A stretch of DNA of 32,715 nucleotides. Origin: Deltaproteobacteria bacterium. Its GTDB lineage: Bacteria > Myxococcota > Myxococcia > Myxococcales > 40CM-4-68-19. Positions 17,479 to 27,922 of this stretch are shown one piece after another (the first letter of the stretch is position 1; each line of letters starts with the position of its first letter). The position numbers and the translations under genes were made by a program. The notes below the pieces were generated by a model, which saw only the letters and a list, made by a program, of their open reading frames with translations, did not search any database and had not been told where the DNA came from. The stretch covers positions 1 to 32,715 of the forward strand of contig VBKL01000116.1 of NCBI GenBank assembly GCA_005879805.1. Reading direction: 5' to 3'.

Positions 17479-17541
17479 GCGCGGCTTCTAGCACTGCGCA
17501 AACCGATTCGCACTGGCACTCTGCGTGCACTCTTCGCCGGC

Positions 17542-17745
17542 GTGAATCGTCGAATCGCCTTCGTCCTCGCAGCGCTCGTCCTCCCCGGTGGTTTCGTCGC
17601 GCTCGTCGGAGCGTGGCTTTTCCGCGCCGCCACGCGCACCCAGCGGGGCCGCAAGCTCCTGAGCTTCGCCCGGGAGAAGGTCCCCTTCGGCCGCCGCCTG
17701 CCCGTGCCGGCGCCGGCCTTCGTGCGCGTGCAGCAGGCGGCCTGA
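17542..17745 (+). CDS. Possible small single-pass membrane protein
   Basis: This 67-residue frame has a GTG start, MNRRIAFVLAALVLPGGFVA, then a membrane helix to about residue 27 followed by a basic tail (RTQRGRKLLSFAREK...). It is divergent from moxR with a 63-bp gap. No family is recognised and no clear ribosome site is seen. Support comes from the positive-then-hydrophobic N-terminus and the lack of any other gene here; chance remains possible. Confidence 0.4.
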   Translation: MNRRIAFVLAALVLPGGFVALVGAWLFRAATRTQRGRKLLSFAREKVPFGRRLPVPAPAFVRVQQAA

Positions 17746-17799
17746 CCCGGTCCTGGCCGTCTTCCGACCGGTCCTGGCCGATCTTCCGACCCGGTCCTG
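17746..17799. repeat. 22-bp tandem repeat, about 2.5 copies
   Basis: Units at 17746-17767, 17768-17789 and a partial 17790-17799 share CCGGTCCTGGCCG followed by TCTTCCGA, with one or two base differences. It starts right at the stop of the small membrane ORF. A 14-bp GC palindrome, GCGCGCCGGCGCGC, follows at 17799-17812. Function is not evident. Confidence 0.75.
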
Positions 17800-17870
17800 C
17801 GCGCCGGCGCGCGCGTGTCGATTCGCAAGTCAGGTTTTGGACTTTGGTGGAACGCCGTTTCCCACCGGGC

Positions 17871-17905
17871 GTACGCGATTCCCCTACGTAGGGTGCCGCG
17901 CGTAC
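17871..17905. terminator. Nested inverted repeat downstream of the debranching-enzyme gene
   Basis: GTACGCG (17871-17877) pairs with CGCGTAC (17899-17905), and inside lies the perfect palindrome CCCTACGTAGGG (17882-17893). It sits 21 bp past the stop of the glucan operon's last gene and could form a hairpin on either strand, so it may end transcription of both convergent units. There is no T-run; a protein-binding site is the alternative. Confidence 0.4.
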
Positions 17906-17926
17906 CGCCTGCCCGGTACGAAGCGG

Positions 17927-20040
17927 TCAGTTGTCCGCGCGGGCGCTTCCTTGCGCGCCAACTTCGATGCGGATCGAGATCGGCTCGCCTTCCGTCTCCG
18001 TGACGGCGGCGAAGCAGCCTTCGCCCGTCCGCGTGAAGTGCAGCGTCAGCCGCGAGTTGCCGATGCGCAGCCCCTTCAGGGTGACCTCGCCGAGGAAGGC
18101 GGGTAATTGCGGGTTCACGATCCGCAGCGACTTCGCCGGCGCGTCCGGATAGAGGCCGAGGCAGGCGCGCAGGATGAGGAAGAACGATCCCGAGGCCCAC
18201 GCCTGCGGCGAGCAGGACACGGGATAGCTGACCGGCAGATCGCCCTCCCCCTTCGACATCCCGCAGAACAGCTCCGGCAGCCGGTAGTGCCGGAAGCTGC
18301 GAGCTGCGTCGTAGGCGCCAGTCAGGATCTGCAGGACCTGACGCTGCAGGCCGTAATGCGACATGCCCATCGCGATGAGCGAGTTGTCGTGCGGCCAGAT
18401 GGTCCCGTTGTGGTAGCTGAGCGGATTGTAGGCCTTCTGCCCGCGCAAGAGGGTCCGGATCCCCCAGCCGTTGAATCCTTCCGGGGACAAGAGGACGCTC
18501 GCCACCCGCCGCGCCCTGTCAGACGATATGGCGCGGGACCAGAGCAGGTGTCCCATGTTGCTCGCGACGCTCTTGACCTGCTTCTTCGCTCCATCGAGCG
18601 CGATCGCGTACGTGCCGGAGGCTGGATCCCAGAACGCCTCCTCGACCTTGCGGGCGAGCTCGACCGCCGCCTTGGTGCAGCGCTTCGCCTCGTCGGTGCG
18701 GCCCAGGTGACGATACAGCCGCGCCATCCGGCGGCGGGCATCGATGCAGTAGCCCTGCACCTCGACGAGCGCGATGGGCGGCGAGGCCTGCTGGCCGTCC
18801 GCATGCGGGACGCCGTCCCGGGAGTCCTTCCAGCCCTGGTTCTCCAGCCCGCGGTCGGTCTTGCGCTGGTATTCGACGAAGCCGTCGCCGTCCTTGTCGC
18901 CGTACTCGTCGATCCAGCGCAGCGCGGCCTCCGCGGCCGGGAACAACGCCTTGCCGGTCTCGCGGTCGTCGGTCCACATCAGATACTCGGCGAAGAGGAT
19001 GAGGAAGAGCGGCGTCGAGTCCACGCTGCCGTAGTAGGGCGTGTGCGGCACCTCGCCCGTCCTGGCCAGCTCGCCCCGGCGGACCTCGTGGAGGATCTTG
19101 CCCGGCTCCTCCTCGCGATAGTCGTCGATCCGCTTTCCCTGGTGCGCCGCCATGAAGAGGAGCGCGTCCCTCGCGATTTCCGGGTTCAGGAGCAGCGACT
19201 GGAAGCCGGTGATGAGCGCGTCGCGGCCGAACGGCGAGCAGTACCAGGGGATGCCGGCGGAGATGACCGGCCGGCCGTTCCAGTGGATGGTGAGCGCCTT
19301 GAGATCCGCCGTGGCCTGCTCGATGGCGCGATCGAAGGCCTCGTCGGCGGTCCGTACGCCGGTCGACTCTTTCGCCCAGGCTTCGTAGGCGTGCCGAGCG
19401 CGGCGAACCTCGCCTTGTCCCGCGTGAGCTGGTCGGGAGGCCGCAGAGGAAAAAGCATCTCGCAGCGGTAGAGGACGCCGTCCCGGCCCTGGTAGGCGAA
19501 GGTGACCCGGTCCTTGGTGACGCGCGGCAGGAAGAAGGTGCCGCGCGATCGCCGCCGCGCGCCGCGGACCTCGAACTGGTCGGCAAAGTCGCAGGCGAAC
19601 TCGTACTCCACCCAGTAATCGATGTCGTGGACGAGGAAGTTGGTGAGCGTGAGCCGCTCCACCAGCTGCTCGTCGACGAGCTGCTCGCGGCGCAGGTGGA
19701 GGAAGTTGACCGGGTCGGCGAAGAGCCCGCCGAAGGAAGTGCTGGTGACGGTGAGATCGACCTGCGAGCGGTACTCGGAGGTCGACTGCGAGGAGAGGAC
19801 CACCGGAGGCCCTCCCGCTACGGTCAGCTTGAGCTTGGAGAGGAAACGGGTGTCCTCGAAATACGCGCCTTGATCGCGGGCGCCGGGCGGAAAGATGTCC
19901 CCGAGCCTTCCCGTGACGGCGAAGAGATTTCCCTTCTTGAGGACCAGCTTCTCCGTTCCCGTCGACTCGGGAAGCTGGGTCAGCTCGGCGTATCCGAGCA
20001 GCTCCTCGGCAGCGACGGTGGTCAGCGAGCGATCCGCCAT
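17927..20040 (-). pseudogene. Glycogen debranching enzyme (amylo-alpha-1,6-glucosidase), single frameshift
   Basis: The enzyme removes alpha-1,6 branches from glycogen-like polymers. The N-terminal frame starts at ATG 20040 (MADRSLTTVAAEELLGYAEL) and holds the GDE N-terminal beta domain (LPESTGTEKLVLKKGNLFAV, FLSKLKLTVAGG) down to LTRDKARFAA. Near 19395-19405 the frame shifts: the continuation HAYEAWAKESTGVRTADEAF and the signature AGIPWYCSPFGRDALITGFQ lie in the next frame and run to the stop at 17927 (an internal ATG at 19153 opens its longest listed part). Adding one base makes 2,115 bp, 704 residues, the normal size. So a single base is missing, either a true mutation or a sequencing error. 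It starts 2 bp after the GT4 stop in the glucan operon. Confidence 0.88.
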
Positions 20041-20042
20041 GC

Positions 20043-21077
20043 CTATCCCGCGTCCGCGGCCGTGAGGCCTTCGCTCGCCGCCTCGCGATAGACCATCAGA
20101 TACTCCTCGGCCATCCGGTCGGCGTTCCAGCGCTTGCGCGCAATCTGGCGAATCCGTTCGCGGTCGAAGAACGTCTCGGCGATGCGGGCGCTCGCGACCA
20201 GCTCGATCGGATCGTCGGCGATGAGACCCGTGATCCCGTCCTCCACTACCTCCGGGACGCTGCCGCGCCGGAGCGTGAGGACCGGGACGCCGCAAAGCAG
20301 GGACTCGACCATCACCAGCCCGAACGGCTCGTCCCTCTGGATGGGAAAGAGCAGCGCGCGGGCGCGCGCCATGAGCTGGATCTTGCGCGCTCCGCCCATG
20401 GGCCCGACCTCGAGGATCCCGTGGCGACGGACCAGCGGCTGGACGCGGTCGCGGTAATAGTCCTGGTCGTGGGGCTGGCCGGCGAGGAGGAGCGGCACCC
20501 CGGCGCGGGCCGCGATCTCGACGGCGAGGTGGGTGCCCTTCTCCGGCGCGTACCGGCCGATGTGGAGCAGGTAGCCCTGGTCGGGCATCGCGGGGAAGCG
20601 CTGCGGATCGAGGCCGTGATGGACGATCGCAGCAATGCCCGGGCCCTCCTTGCGCGCCTGGTTGGCCGAGATCGCCACCCGGCGGACTCGCGGGTTGTCG
20701 TGATAGAGCCGCGAAAGGTCGTCGGCGCGGTCGTGGTGCAGCGTCGCGACCATCGGATACGGGCACAGGCGCGAAAGGCCGACCGCCGCCACGCTGTGCA
20801 GATGGACGACGTCGAACCCCTGCGGGTCGCGGGCGATGTCGCGCAGGCACCAGGCGGCGTGCGTTCTGTCGACGTCGGGATCGGGCGGCCACTGTCCCGT
20901 CGTGAAGTAGGAGCGGATCTCGATCTCCCCGAGATGAGAGTCGCCGGTGGCGTACACGACCGTTTCGTGGCCCCGCTTCGTCAGCGAGCGAGCAAGTTCG
21001 GCGATGACGAGCTCCGTCCCGCCGTAGTCGGCAGGCGGAACGGACAAGAAGGGTGGCGAAACGAGCGCGACGCGCAT
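20043..21077 (-). CDS. Glycosyltransferase family 4 protein of the alpha-glucan operon
   Basis: This 344-residue GT-B enzyme begins MRVALVSPPFLSVPPADYGGTE, a GT4 N-terminal glycine turn, followed by VHLHSVAAVGLSRL, IAAIVHHGLDPQRF, LLHIGRYAPEKGTHLAVEIA and the EX7E motif in DEPFGLVMVESLLCG. Given its place between a GH57 branching enzyme and a debranching enzyme, it may extend an alpha-1,4-glucan or a related sugar; this is inferred from context only. ATG 21077 is preferred to the TTG at 21104 because GGGGGG lies about 8 bases before it and homology starts there. Its stop is 2 bp from the debranching-enzyme start, so the two are translationally coupled. Confidence 0.87.
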   Translation of the reverse strand: MRVALVSPPFLSVPPADYGGTELVIAELARSLTKRGHETVVYATGDSHLGEIEIRSYFTTGQWPPDPDVDRTHAAWCLRDIARDPQGFDVVHLHSVAAVGLSRLCPYPMVATLHHDRADDLSRLYHDNPRVRRVAISANQARKEGPGIAAIVHHGLDPQRFPAMPDQGYLLHIGRYAPEKGTHLAVEIAARAGVPLLLAGQPHDQDYYRDRVQPLVRRHGILEVGPMGGARKIQLMARARALLFPIQRDEPFGLVMVESLLCGVPVLTLRRGSVPEVVEDGITGLIADDPIELVASARIAETFFDRERIRQIARKRWNADRMAEEYLMVYREAASEGLTAADAG

Positions 21078-21166
21078 CCGGGACACCCCCCAAGGGAAGC
21101 GCAATCAATCTGTGCACTGAGTGACGCACGGCGCAGCGCGAGACCCTGCTGACGGCCGGCTGCGGC

Positions 21167-22764
<1,598 letters not shown>

Positions 22765-22768
<4 letters not shown>

Positions 22769-23679
22769 GAGGCGTTCTCGTCGTCGTCGGGACCCGGGCC
22801 TTTCTGTACCGTTCCGCTCCAGGGGAGCCCGGTCTTCTGGCCGCCGGCGCCGCTGCGGCTCGAGGTGAACTGCCAGCGGGGCTGCATGCGGCGCTCCCAG
22901 CCGGGAGGCGCTCCGCCGGACTTCCATGCCAGCGGCCGGCCGCCCGTGATCGGGTCGCCGCGAAGCGGGTGACCGAGAGGCAGGGTGGCGTAGAACTCCT
23001 CGAGGATGTCGCTCGGTTGCGCCGGCGGGAGCCGCACCGGCCGCGCGGCGCGGAGAAGGCGCGCCCCTTTCTCGCCCTCCGCCCAGAGCTCGACGCGCAA
23101 CTCCATCGCCGAGGGCAGTTCGCGCACGTACCAGCCGCGCGCCTCGAGATGGACCTCGGCCGTGCGGACCATGTCGCCGCGGCCGGCATTGAAGATCCGC
23201 AGGCTCGCGCGGGCGCTTCCGAGCCCTCCGAAAGCCTGCTCGATCTGCTGCTGGGAAAGGTCCCAGTAGACGTAGACCGTGCTCGGATCGCGCACCAGGC
23301 AGACGAGGCGCCCATCACCATACGACCAGGGCAGCTCCCCGAGCTCCTCGACGGTGGCGTGATCGCGGGGCGGAACAGCCGCGGCGGGGCTATGGGTGCG
23401 GACGTCCGATTCGGGAACGATCCCGGGAGGCGCGAGCGGCACCCCGGGATGGGCCGGGTGCTCCTTGTGGAGGTTGCCGTTGGTCGGCTTCTCCTCCCCT
23501 ACCACATCCGCGGGCGGAGGAGCCGACGGCACCGGGGTGGTACGCGCGTCGAGCGGCTCGTAGCCCTCTTCCCGGGCGCCAGGAATTTCGCCGTTCCTTA
23601 CGGCGGAATTCGCCGGAGGGTCGGGTTCACGGCCGACCCCGCGTGGCGGGCGAGGGGGAGGAGGTGCCTTGTCGGGCAT
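22765..23679 (-). CDS. DUF4912 protein heading the alpha-glucan operon
   Basis: This 304-residue protein has a Pro/Ala-rich, probably disordered N-terminal third, then a DUF4912 domain (about 110-235). That domain contains LPWSYGDGRLVCLVRDPSTVYVYWDL, the AEVHLEARGWYVREL segment and a LRVELW strand, followed by a basic, Gly-rich tail. DUF4912 proteins are often encoded next to GH57 branching enzymes; their role is unknown, and the fold suggests a beta-rich carbohydrate-binding or scaffold unit. Its stop overlaps the GH57 start by four bases. No strong ribosome site precedes the ATG, so the start is uncertain. Confidence 0.85.
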
Positions 23680-23780
23680 TTGCGGAGCGCTGGTCTACCG
23701 GGGAGCGAGCCGAACATCAAGGCATTCCGGGGCAAGCAGGATGCCCGCGCGGAAAGGTCCTCGCAACAGTGAAAGCACGT

Positions 23781-23808
23781 ACACCCGAGGGGTGTCGGTT
23801 CGCCGACA
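23781..23808. promoter_or_regulatory. Two mutually exclusive hairpins between purA and the glucan operon
   Basis: ACACCC-GAG-GGGTGT (23781-23795) and TGTCGG-TTCG-CCGACA (23793-23808) are both perfect 6-bp stems and share the bases TGT at 23793-23795, so only one can form at a time. They lie 22-50 bp after the purA stop and about 100 bp before the DUF4912 start. They could act as a terminator or an attenuator switch. No T-run follows. Confidence 0.4.
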
Positions 23809-23830
23809 GCGGTCGCATTTGCCCCAACCG

Positions 23831-25129
23831 CTAGGTGTGCCGGAACGGGTTCTTGCGCACGATGGTCTGAGCCCGCTCCGCTCCCACCGAAACGGCGATC
23901 GCTTCGACGCCCACGAGCTGCTCGACCCGCTCCACGTAGCGCCGCGCGTTGGCCGGCAGCTCCTCGTACTGCCGCAGGTCGCCGATCGGCTCCTTCCATC
24001 CGGGGAGCTCCTCATAGACCGGCTGCGCGCTCGCGAGCAGCTCCGGATCGGAGGGGAATTCTTGCAGCGTCTTTCCGGACGGGAGCTTGTAGGCGACCGC
24101 GACCTGCACCTTGTCGAAGCCGGTGAGCACGTCGAGCTTCGTGAGCGCCAGGCCGGAGAGGCCGTTGACGCGCGCGGCATAGCGCAAAACCAGCGCGTCC
24201 ATCCAGCCGCAGCGGCGCGGCCTGCCGGTGGTGGCGCCGAATTCCGCGCCGACGGTGCGCAGGCGTTCTCCGCTGGCATCGTCCAGCTCGGTAGGAAGCG
24301 GACCGTTGCCGACGCGGGTCGTGTAGGCCTTGGTGATTCCAATCACCGAATGGATGGAGGTCGGTCCGAGACCGGCGCCGACAGCGGCATTGCCGGCGAC
24401 CGTGTTGGAGCTCGTCACGTAGGGATACGTCCCATGATCGACGTCGAGGAGCGTGCCCTGCGCGCCTTCGAAGAGGACCGCCTTCCCCCGTTCCACTTCG
24501 TGGGCCAGCTTCTCCGAGGCGTCGCCGACGTATTCGGCCAGCTTCTGCCCCAGGCGAGCGGCCTCGGCGTGCACCGTCTCCAGCTTCACCTGCTCGCCGC
24601 CCAGCGCCGCGATCTGCGCGTTCGCCTCGCCGATCCGTTCCTTGAGACGCTCGCGGAGCACCTCCGGCTTGAGGAGATCGCGCATGCGGATCCCGCGGCG
24701 AGCCACCTTGTCCTCGTAGCAGGGTCCGATGCCGCGCCCGGTGGTCCCGATCTTCTTGCGGCCGCTCTTCTCCTCGCGGCCCAGGTCGATCCGCTTGTGG
24801 TACGGGAAGATGACGTGGGCGTTCTCGCTCACCACCAGTTGCTGCGGCTCGACCAAGAGGCCGCGGCTCTTGAGGATGTCGATCTCCTGGGAGAGCGCCT
24901 CGGGATCGACGACCACGCCGTTGCCGATGAAGCAGCGCTTGCCCGGATGGAGCACCCCGCTCGGGACCAGATGGAGGACCGTCTTGGTCCCGCCCACCAC
25001 CAAGGTGTGCCCCGCGTTGGCGCCGCCCTGGAAGCGCACCACCACGTCGGCCCAGGAGGTGAAGAGGTCGACGATCTTCCCCTTGCCCTCGTCGCCCCAT
25101 TGTGCGCCGACGATCACCACGTTCGACAT
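23831..25129 (-). CDS. purA: Adenylosuccinate synthetase
   Basis: PurA joins IMP and aspartate with GTP to form adenylosuccinate, the first committed step to AMP. The 432-residue product has the P-loop-like GAQWGDEGKGK (8-18), the catalytic Asp near residue 13 and His near 41 in GANAGHT, GTTGRGIGPCYEDK, EGAQGTLLDVDHGTYPYVTSS and the GTP-binding KLDVLTGFDKV. All family landmarks and the length are normal. It begins 34 bp after the serA stop on the same strand and is the last gene of that operon. Confidence 0.98.
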   Translation of the reverse strand: MSNVVIVGAQWGDEGKGKIVDLFTSWADVVVRFQGGANAGHTLVVGGTKTVLHLVPSGVLHPGKRCFIGNGVVVDPEALSQEIDILKSRGLLVEPQQLVVSENAHVIFPYHKRIDLGREEKSGRKKIGTTGRGIGPCYEDKVARRGIRMRDLLKPEVLRERLKERIGEANAQIAALGGEQVKLETVHAEAARLGQKLAEYVGDASEKLAHEVERGKAVLFEGAQGTLLDVDHGTYPYVTSSNTVAGNAAVGAGLGPTSIHSVIGITKAYTTRVGNGPLPTELDDASGERLRTVGAEFGATTGRPRRCGWMDALVLRYAARVNGLSGLALTKLDVLTGFDKVQVAVAYKLPSGKTLQEFPSDPELLASAQPVYEELPGWKEPIGDLRQYEELPANARRYVERVEQLVGVEAIAVSVGAERAQTIVRKNPFRHT

Positions 25130-25163
25130 GCGGGTACTTTCTCACGAACCGCACGTTCGCGGA

Positions 25164-26753
25164 TCAAAGGAAGACCTGGCGCACCTCGAGCACGTGAGGA
25201 AGCTTGCGCAGCTTCTCGAGGACCTCGGCGCTCGCCCGCCCATCCACGTTGACGAGGGCCAGCGCCTGTCCATTCGCTCCGTCGCGGGCGAGGGCGAATT
25301 GAGCGATGTTCACCTGCGCCTCGCCCAGCGTGTGTCCGACGTTGCCGATGACGCCGGGCTGGTCCTCGTTGGTCATGACCAGCATCGTCCCGGAAGGCGC
25401 CGCCTCGACCGGGAAGCGGTTCACCCGCACGATGCGCGGCTCGCGCTTGCCGACGATGGTGCCGGCCACCTCGGTCGTCTGCGCGCCGGACCGCAGCCGC
25501 AAGGTCACGAGGCTGGCGAAATCGGGCGTGTCGCTGGTCTTCACCTCGGCGATGGCGAGGCCGCGCTCCCGGGCGAGGGCGGGCGCGGAGACCTCGTTGA
25601 CGGGCTCCGCGAGGAAGTTCCCCAGGACGCCTTTGAGAATCGCGGCGGTGAGGCAGCTGATGGGCTCCGAGGCGACCTCGCCGGCGTAGACGATCTCCAC
25701 CGCTTCCGGGGCGCTCTCGAGGGAAAGCTGCCCCGCGAGCGAGCCGATCTTCTCGCACAGCCTCAAGAACGGCCCGAGCCGCTCCAGCACCTCGGCGGAA
25801 ACGCTCGGGACGTTGACGGCGTTCCGGACGGTGCCGGTGGTGAGGTACTCGACCATCGCGTTGCAGACGATGGTGGCGACGTTCTGCTGGGCGTCCTCGG
25901 TGGATCCACCGAGATGCGGCGTGCCGATGAAGTTCGGGCACTGGAAGAGCGGATGATCGCGGGACGGCGGCTCCTCTTCGAAGACGTCGAGCGCGGCGCC
26001 TCCGATCCGGCCGGCGAGCAGCGCCTCGGCGAGCGCCTTCTCGTCGACGAGCCCGCCGCGGGCGCAGTTGACGACCAGCGCGCCGGGCTTCATCCGGGCA
26101 AGCTGCGGGGCGCCGATCATGTTCTTCGTCTGCTCGTTCAGCGGAACGTGCAGCGTGATGGCATCGGCGCGCTTCCAGATCTCCTCGAGCGGGACCAGCT
26201 CGACGCCGAGCTTCGCCGCCGCCTCGGGCGCGAGGAACGGGTCGTACCCGAGCACGCGCATGCCAAAAGAATGGGCCCGCTGCACGACGAGCGCGCCGAT
26301 GTTTCCCGTTCCGATCACGCCGAGCGTCTTTCCGGAAAGCTCGCGGCCCGACGAGAAGCGCTTCTTCTCCCATTTCCCCGATCGGGTGCTCTGCGATGCA
26401 TCGGCGATCTGGCGTGCGAGCGCGAGGAGCAGAGCGAGCGTGTGCTCCGCGACCGAGACGCTGTTTCCGCCGGGCGCGTTCATCACCACGACGCCCCGGC
26501 GCGAGGCCGCGGCGAGGTCGATGTTGTCGACGCCCGTCCCCGCCCGGCCGATGACGCGCAGCCTGCCCGCGGCCTCGAGGATCTCCTTCGTCACCTTGGT
26601 GGCGCTGCGCACCGCGAGCGCCTCGTAGCCGCCGACGATCTCGCGCAGCGCGGCAAGATCGAGACCGACCTTCACGTCCACCTGGGCGGACGGGATCCGC
26701 TCGAGGATCGCCTTCGCTTCGGCGGAGAGATCGTCGGCGATGAGGATGCGCAT
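25164..26753 (-). CDS. serA: D-3-phosphoglycerate dehydrogenase
   Basis: SerA oxidises 3-phosphoglycerate to 3-phosphohydroxypyruvate, opening serine synthesis. This 529-residue protein is the long type: substrate and NAD domains with GRAGTGVDNIDLAAA, the NAD-binding GVIGTGNIGALV, catalytic Arg in NCARGGLVDE, Glu in DVFEEEPP and His in TPHLGGSTEDAQ. These are followed by the intervening domain and a C-terminal ACT domain (MLVMTNEDQPGVIGNVGHTLGE) that normally gives serine feedback. ATG 26753 lies 6 bp after the aminotransferase stop, so the pair is surely co-transcribed. The frame stays open far upstream, but that part overlaps other genes and is not SerA. Confidence 0.97.
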   Translation of the reverse strand: MRILIADDLSAEAKAILERIPSAQVDVKVGLDLAALREIVGGYEALAVRSATKVTKEILEAAGRLRVIGRAGTGVDNIDLAAASRRGVVVMNAPGGNSVSVAEHTLALLLALARQIADASQSTRSGKWEKKRFSSGRELSGKTLGVIGTGNIGALVVQRAHSFGMRVLGYDPFLAPEAAAKLGVELVPLEEIWKRADAITLHVPLNEQTKNMIGAPQLARMKPGALVVNCARGGLVDEKALAEALLAGRIGGAALDVFEEEPPSRDHPLFQCPNFIGTPHLGGSTEDAQQNVATIVCNAMVEYLTTGTVRNAVNVPSVSAEVLERLGPFLRLCEKIGSLAGQLSLESAPEAVEIVYAGEVASEPISCLTAAILKGVLGNFLAEPVNEVSAPALARERGLAIAEVKTSDTPDFASLVTLRLRSGAQTTEVAGTIVGKREPRIVRVNRFPVEAAPSGTMLVMTNEDQPGVIGNVGHTLGEAQVNIAQFALARDGANGQALALVNVDGRASAEVLEKLRKLPHVLEVRQVFL

Positions 26754-26758
26754 GGCAG

Positions 26759-27910
26759 CTATCCCGCCTTGCGGGACGCCTCCGCCATTGCGGTCTGCGC
26801 CGCCGCGAGCCCCTTCCCGAGCTCGATGCGCGCGCCCAGATCGGCGAGGCCGCGCTCGATGGCGCCCACGACGATGAGCATGTCGAAGTCGTCGAAGTAG
26901 CCGAGGTGGGCGATGCGGAAGATCTTCCCCTTCGCCTCGTCCTGGCCGCCGACCAGCTTGATCCCGTAGCGGCTGAAGAGATGCTTGACGAGCTTCTCGG
27001 AATCGACGCCCGCCGGAGCCACTACCGTGGTCATCGCGGCCGATGGAGCCTTCGAGTAGAGCTCGAGCCCGAGCGCCTTCATTCCCGCCCGCGCTCCCTG
27101 CGCGAGACGCTCGTGGCGCGCGAAGCAGGCCACGAGCCCCTCCTCGCGGAACATCTTCAGCGACTCGTCGAGGCCTTCGACGATGGAGATGGCTGGCGTC
27201 CAGGCGGTCTGGTTCTTGCGCTGGCTCTCCCGCTCGCGGCGGAGATCGAAGTAGAAGCGCGGCAGGTCGGCCGTCTCGTTGAGCTTCCAGGCGCGGGCGT
27301 TGGCGGCAAGGAAGGAGATCCCGGGCGGCAGCCCGAGCGCCTTGTGGCAGGCGGAGACCATGACGTCGATGCCCCAGGCGTCGAACGGCAAGTCGAAGGC
27401 GCCGAGCGCGCTGATGGCGTCGACGACCAGGATGGCGGGGCTCTTTTGCGCCACCTTGGCCAGCGCCTGGATGGGATGGGCGACTCCCGTCGACGACTCG
27501 TTCGCCTGCACGAAGACGCCCTTCGCCTCCGGATTGTCCTCGAGCGCTTTCTCGACGGCGGCGGGATCGACCGGCGAGCCCCATGCGCATTTGAGCGTGA
27601 CCGCCTTGACCCCGTACGCCTTGGCGAACTTCGCCCATCTCTCGCCGAACTTGCCGCCGTCGATGACGATGACGGTGTCGCCCTTGCGGAGGAAGTTCGT
27701 GAACGCCGCTTCCATCGCGCCTGTCCCGCTGGAGGCGAACTGGATCACGTCCTCCTTGGTCTGGAAGAGCCACTGGAGCCCTTCGCGGACGCGGGCGAAG
27801 ACCTGCTCGAACTCGGGCGAGCGGTGATGGACGATGGGCTGCGCCATCCGGAGCGAGAGCCGCTCCGGGACCGGCGTCGGACCGGGGGTGAGGAGGCGAA
27901 TCTTCTTCAT
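26759..27910 (-). CDS. Class V aminotransferase, probable serine-pathway transaminase
   Basis: This 383-residue PLP enzyme of the alanine-glyoxylate/serine-pyruvate group starts KIRLLTPGPTPVPERL. It has the phosphate-contact SSGTGAMEAAF near 60-70, NESSTGVAHPIQ, the cofactor Asp in LVVDAISALGAFDLPFD, and the Schiff-base Lys190 in SACHKALGLPPG (most relatives read SGSQK). It lies 6 bp upstream of serA. In several lineages such a gene beside serA takes the place of SerC as phosphoserine transaminase; I infer that role here. It is not the classic SerC by sequence. A glyoxylate-linked function is the main alternative. Confidence 0.88.
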   Translation of the reverse strand: MKKIRLLTPGPTPVPERLSLRMAQPIVHHRSPEFEQVFARVREGLQWLFQTKEDVIQFASSGTGAMEAAFTNFLRKGDTVIVIDGGKFGERWAKFAKAYGVKAVTLKCAWGSPVDPAAVEKALEDNPEAKGVFVQANESSTGVAHPIQALAKVAQKSPAILVVDAISALGAFDLPFDAWGIDVMVSACHKALGLPPGISFLAANARAWKLNETADLPRFYFDLRRERESQRKNQTAWTPAISIVEGLDESLKMFREEGLVACFARHERLAQGARAGMKALGLELYSKAPSAAMTTVVAPAGVDSEKLVKHLFSRYGIKLVGGQDEAKGKIFRIAHLGYFDDFDMLIVVGAIERGLADLGARIELGKGLAAAQTAMAEASRKAG

Positions 27911-27922
27911 CGCTCCGTCCTA

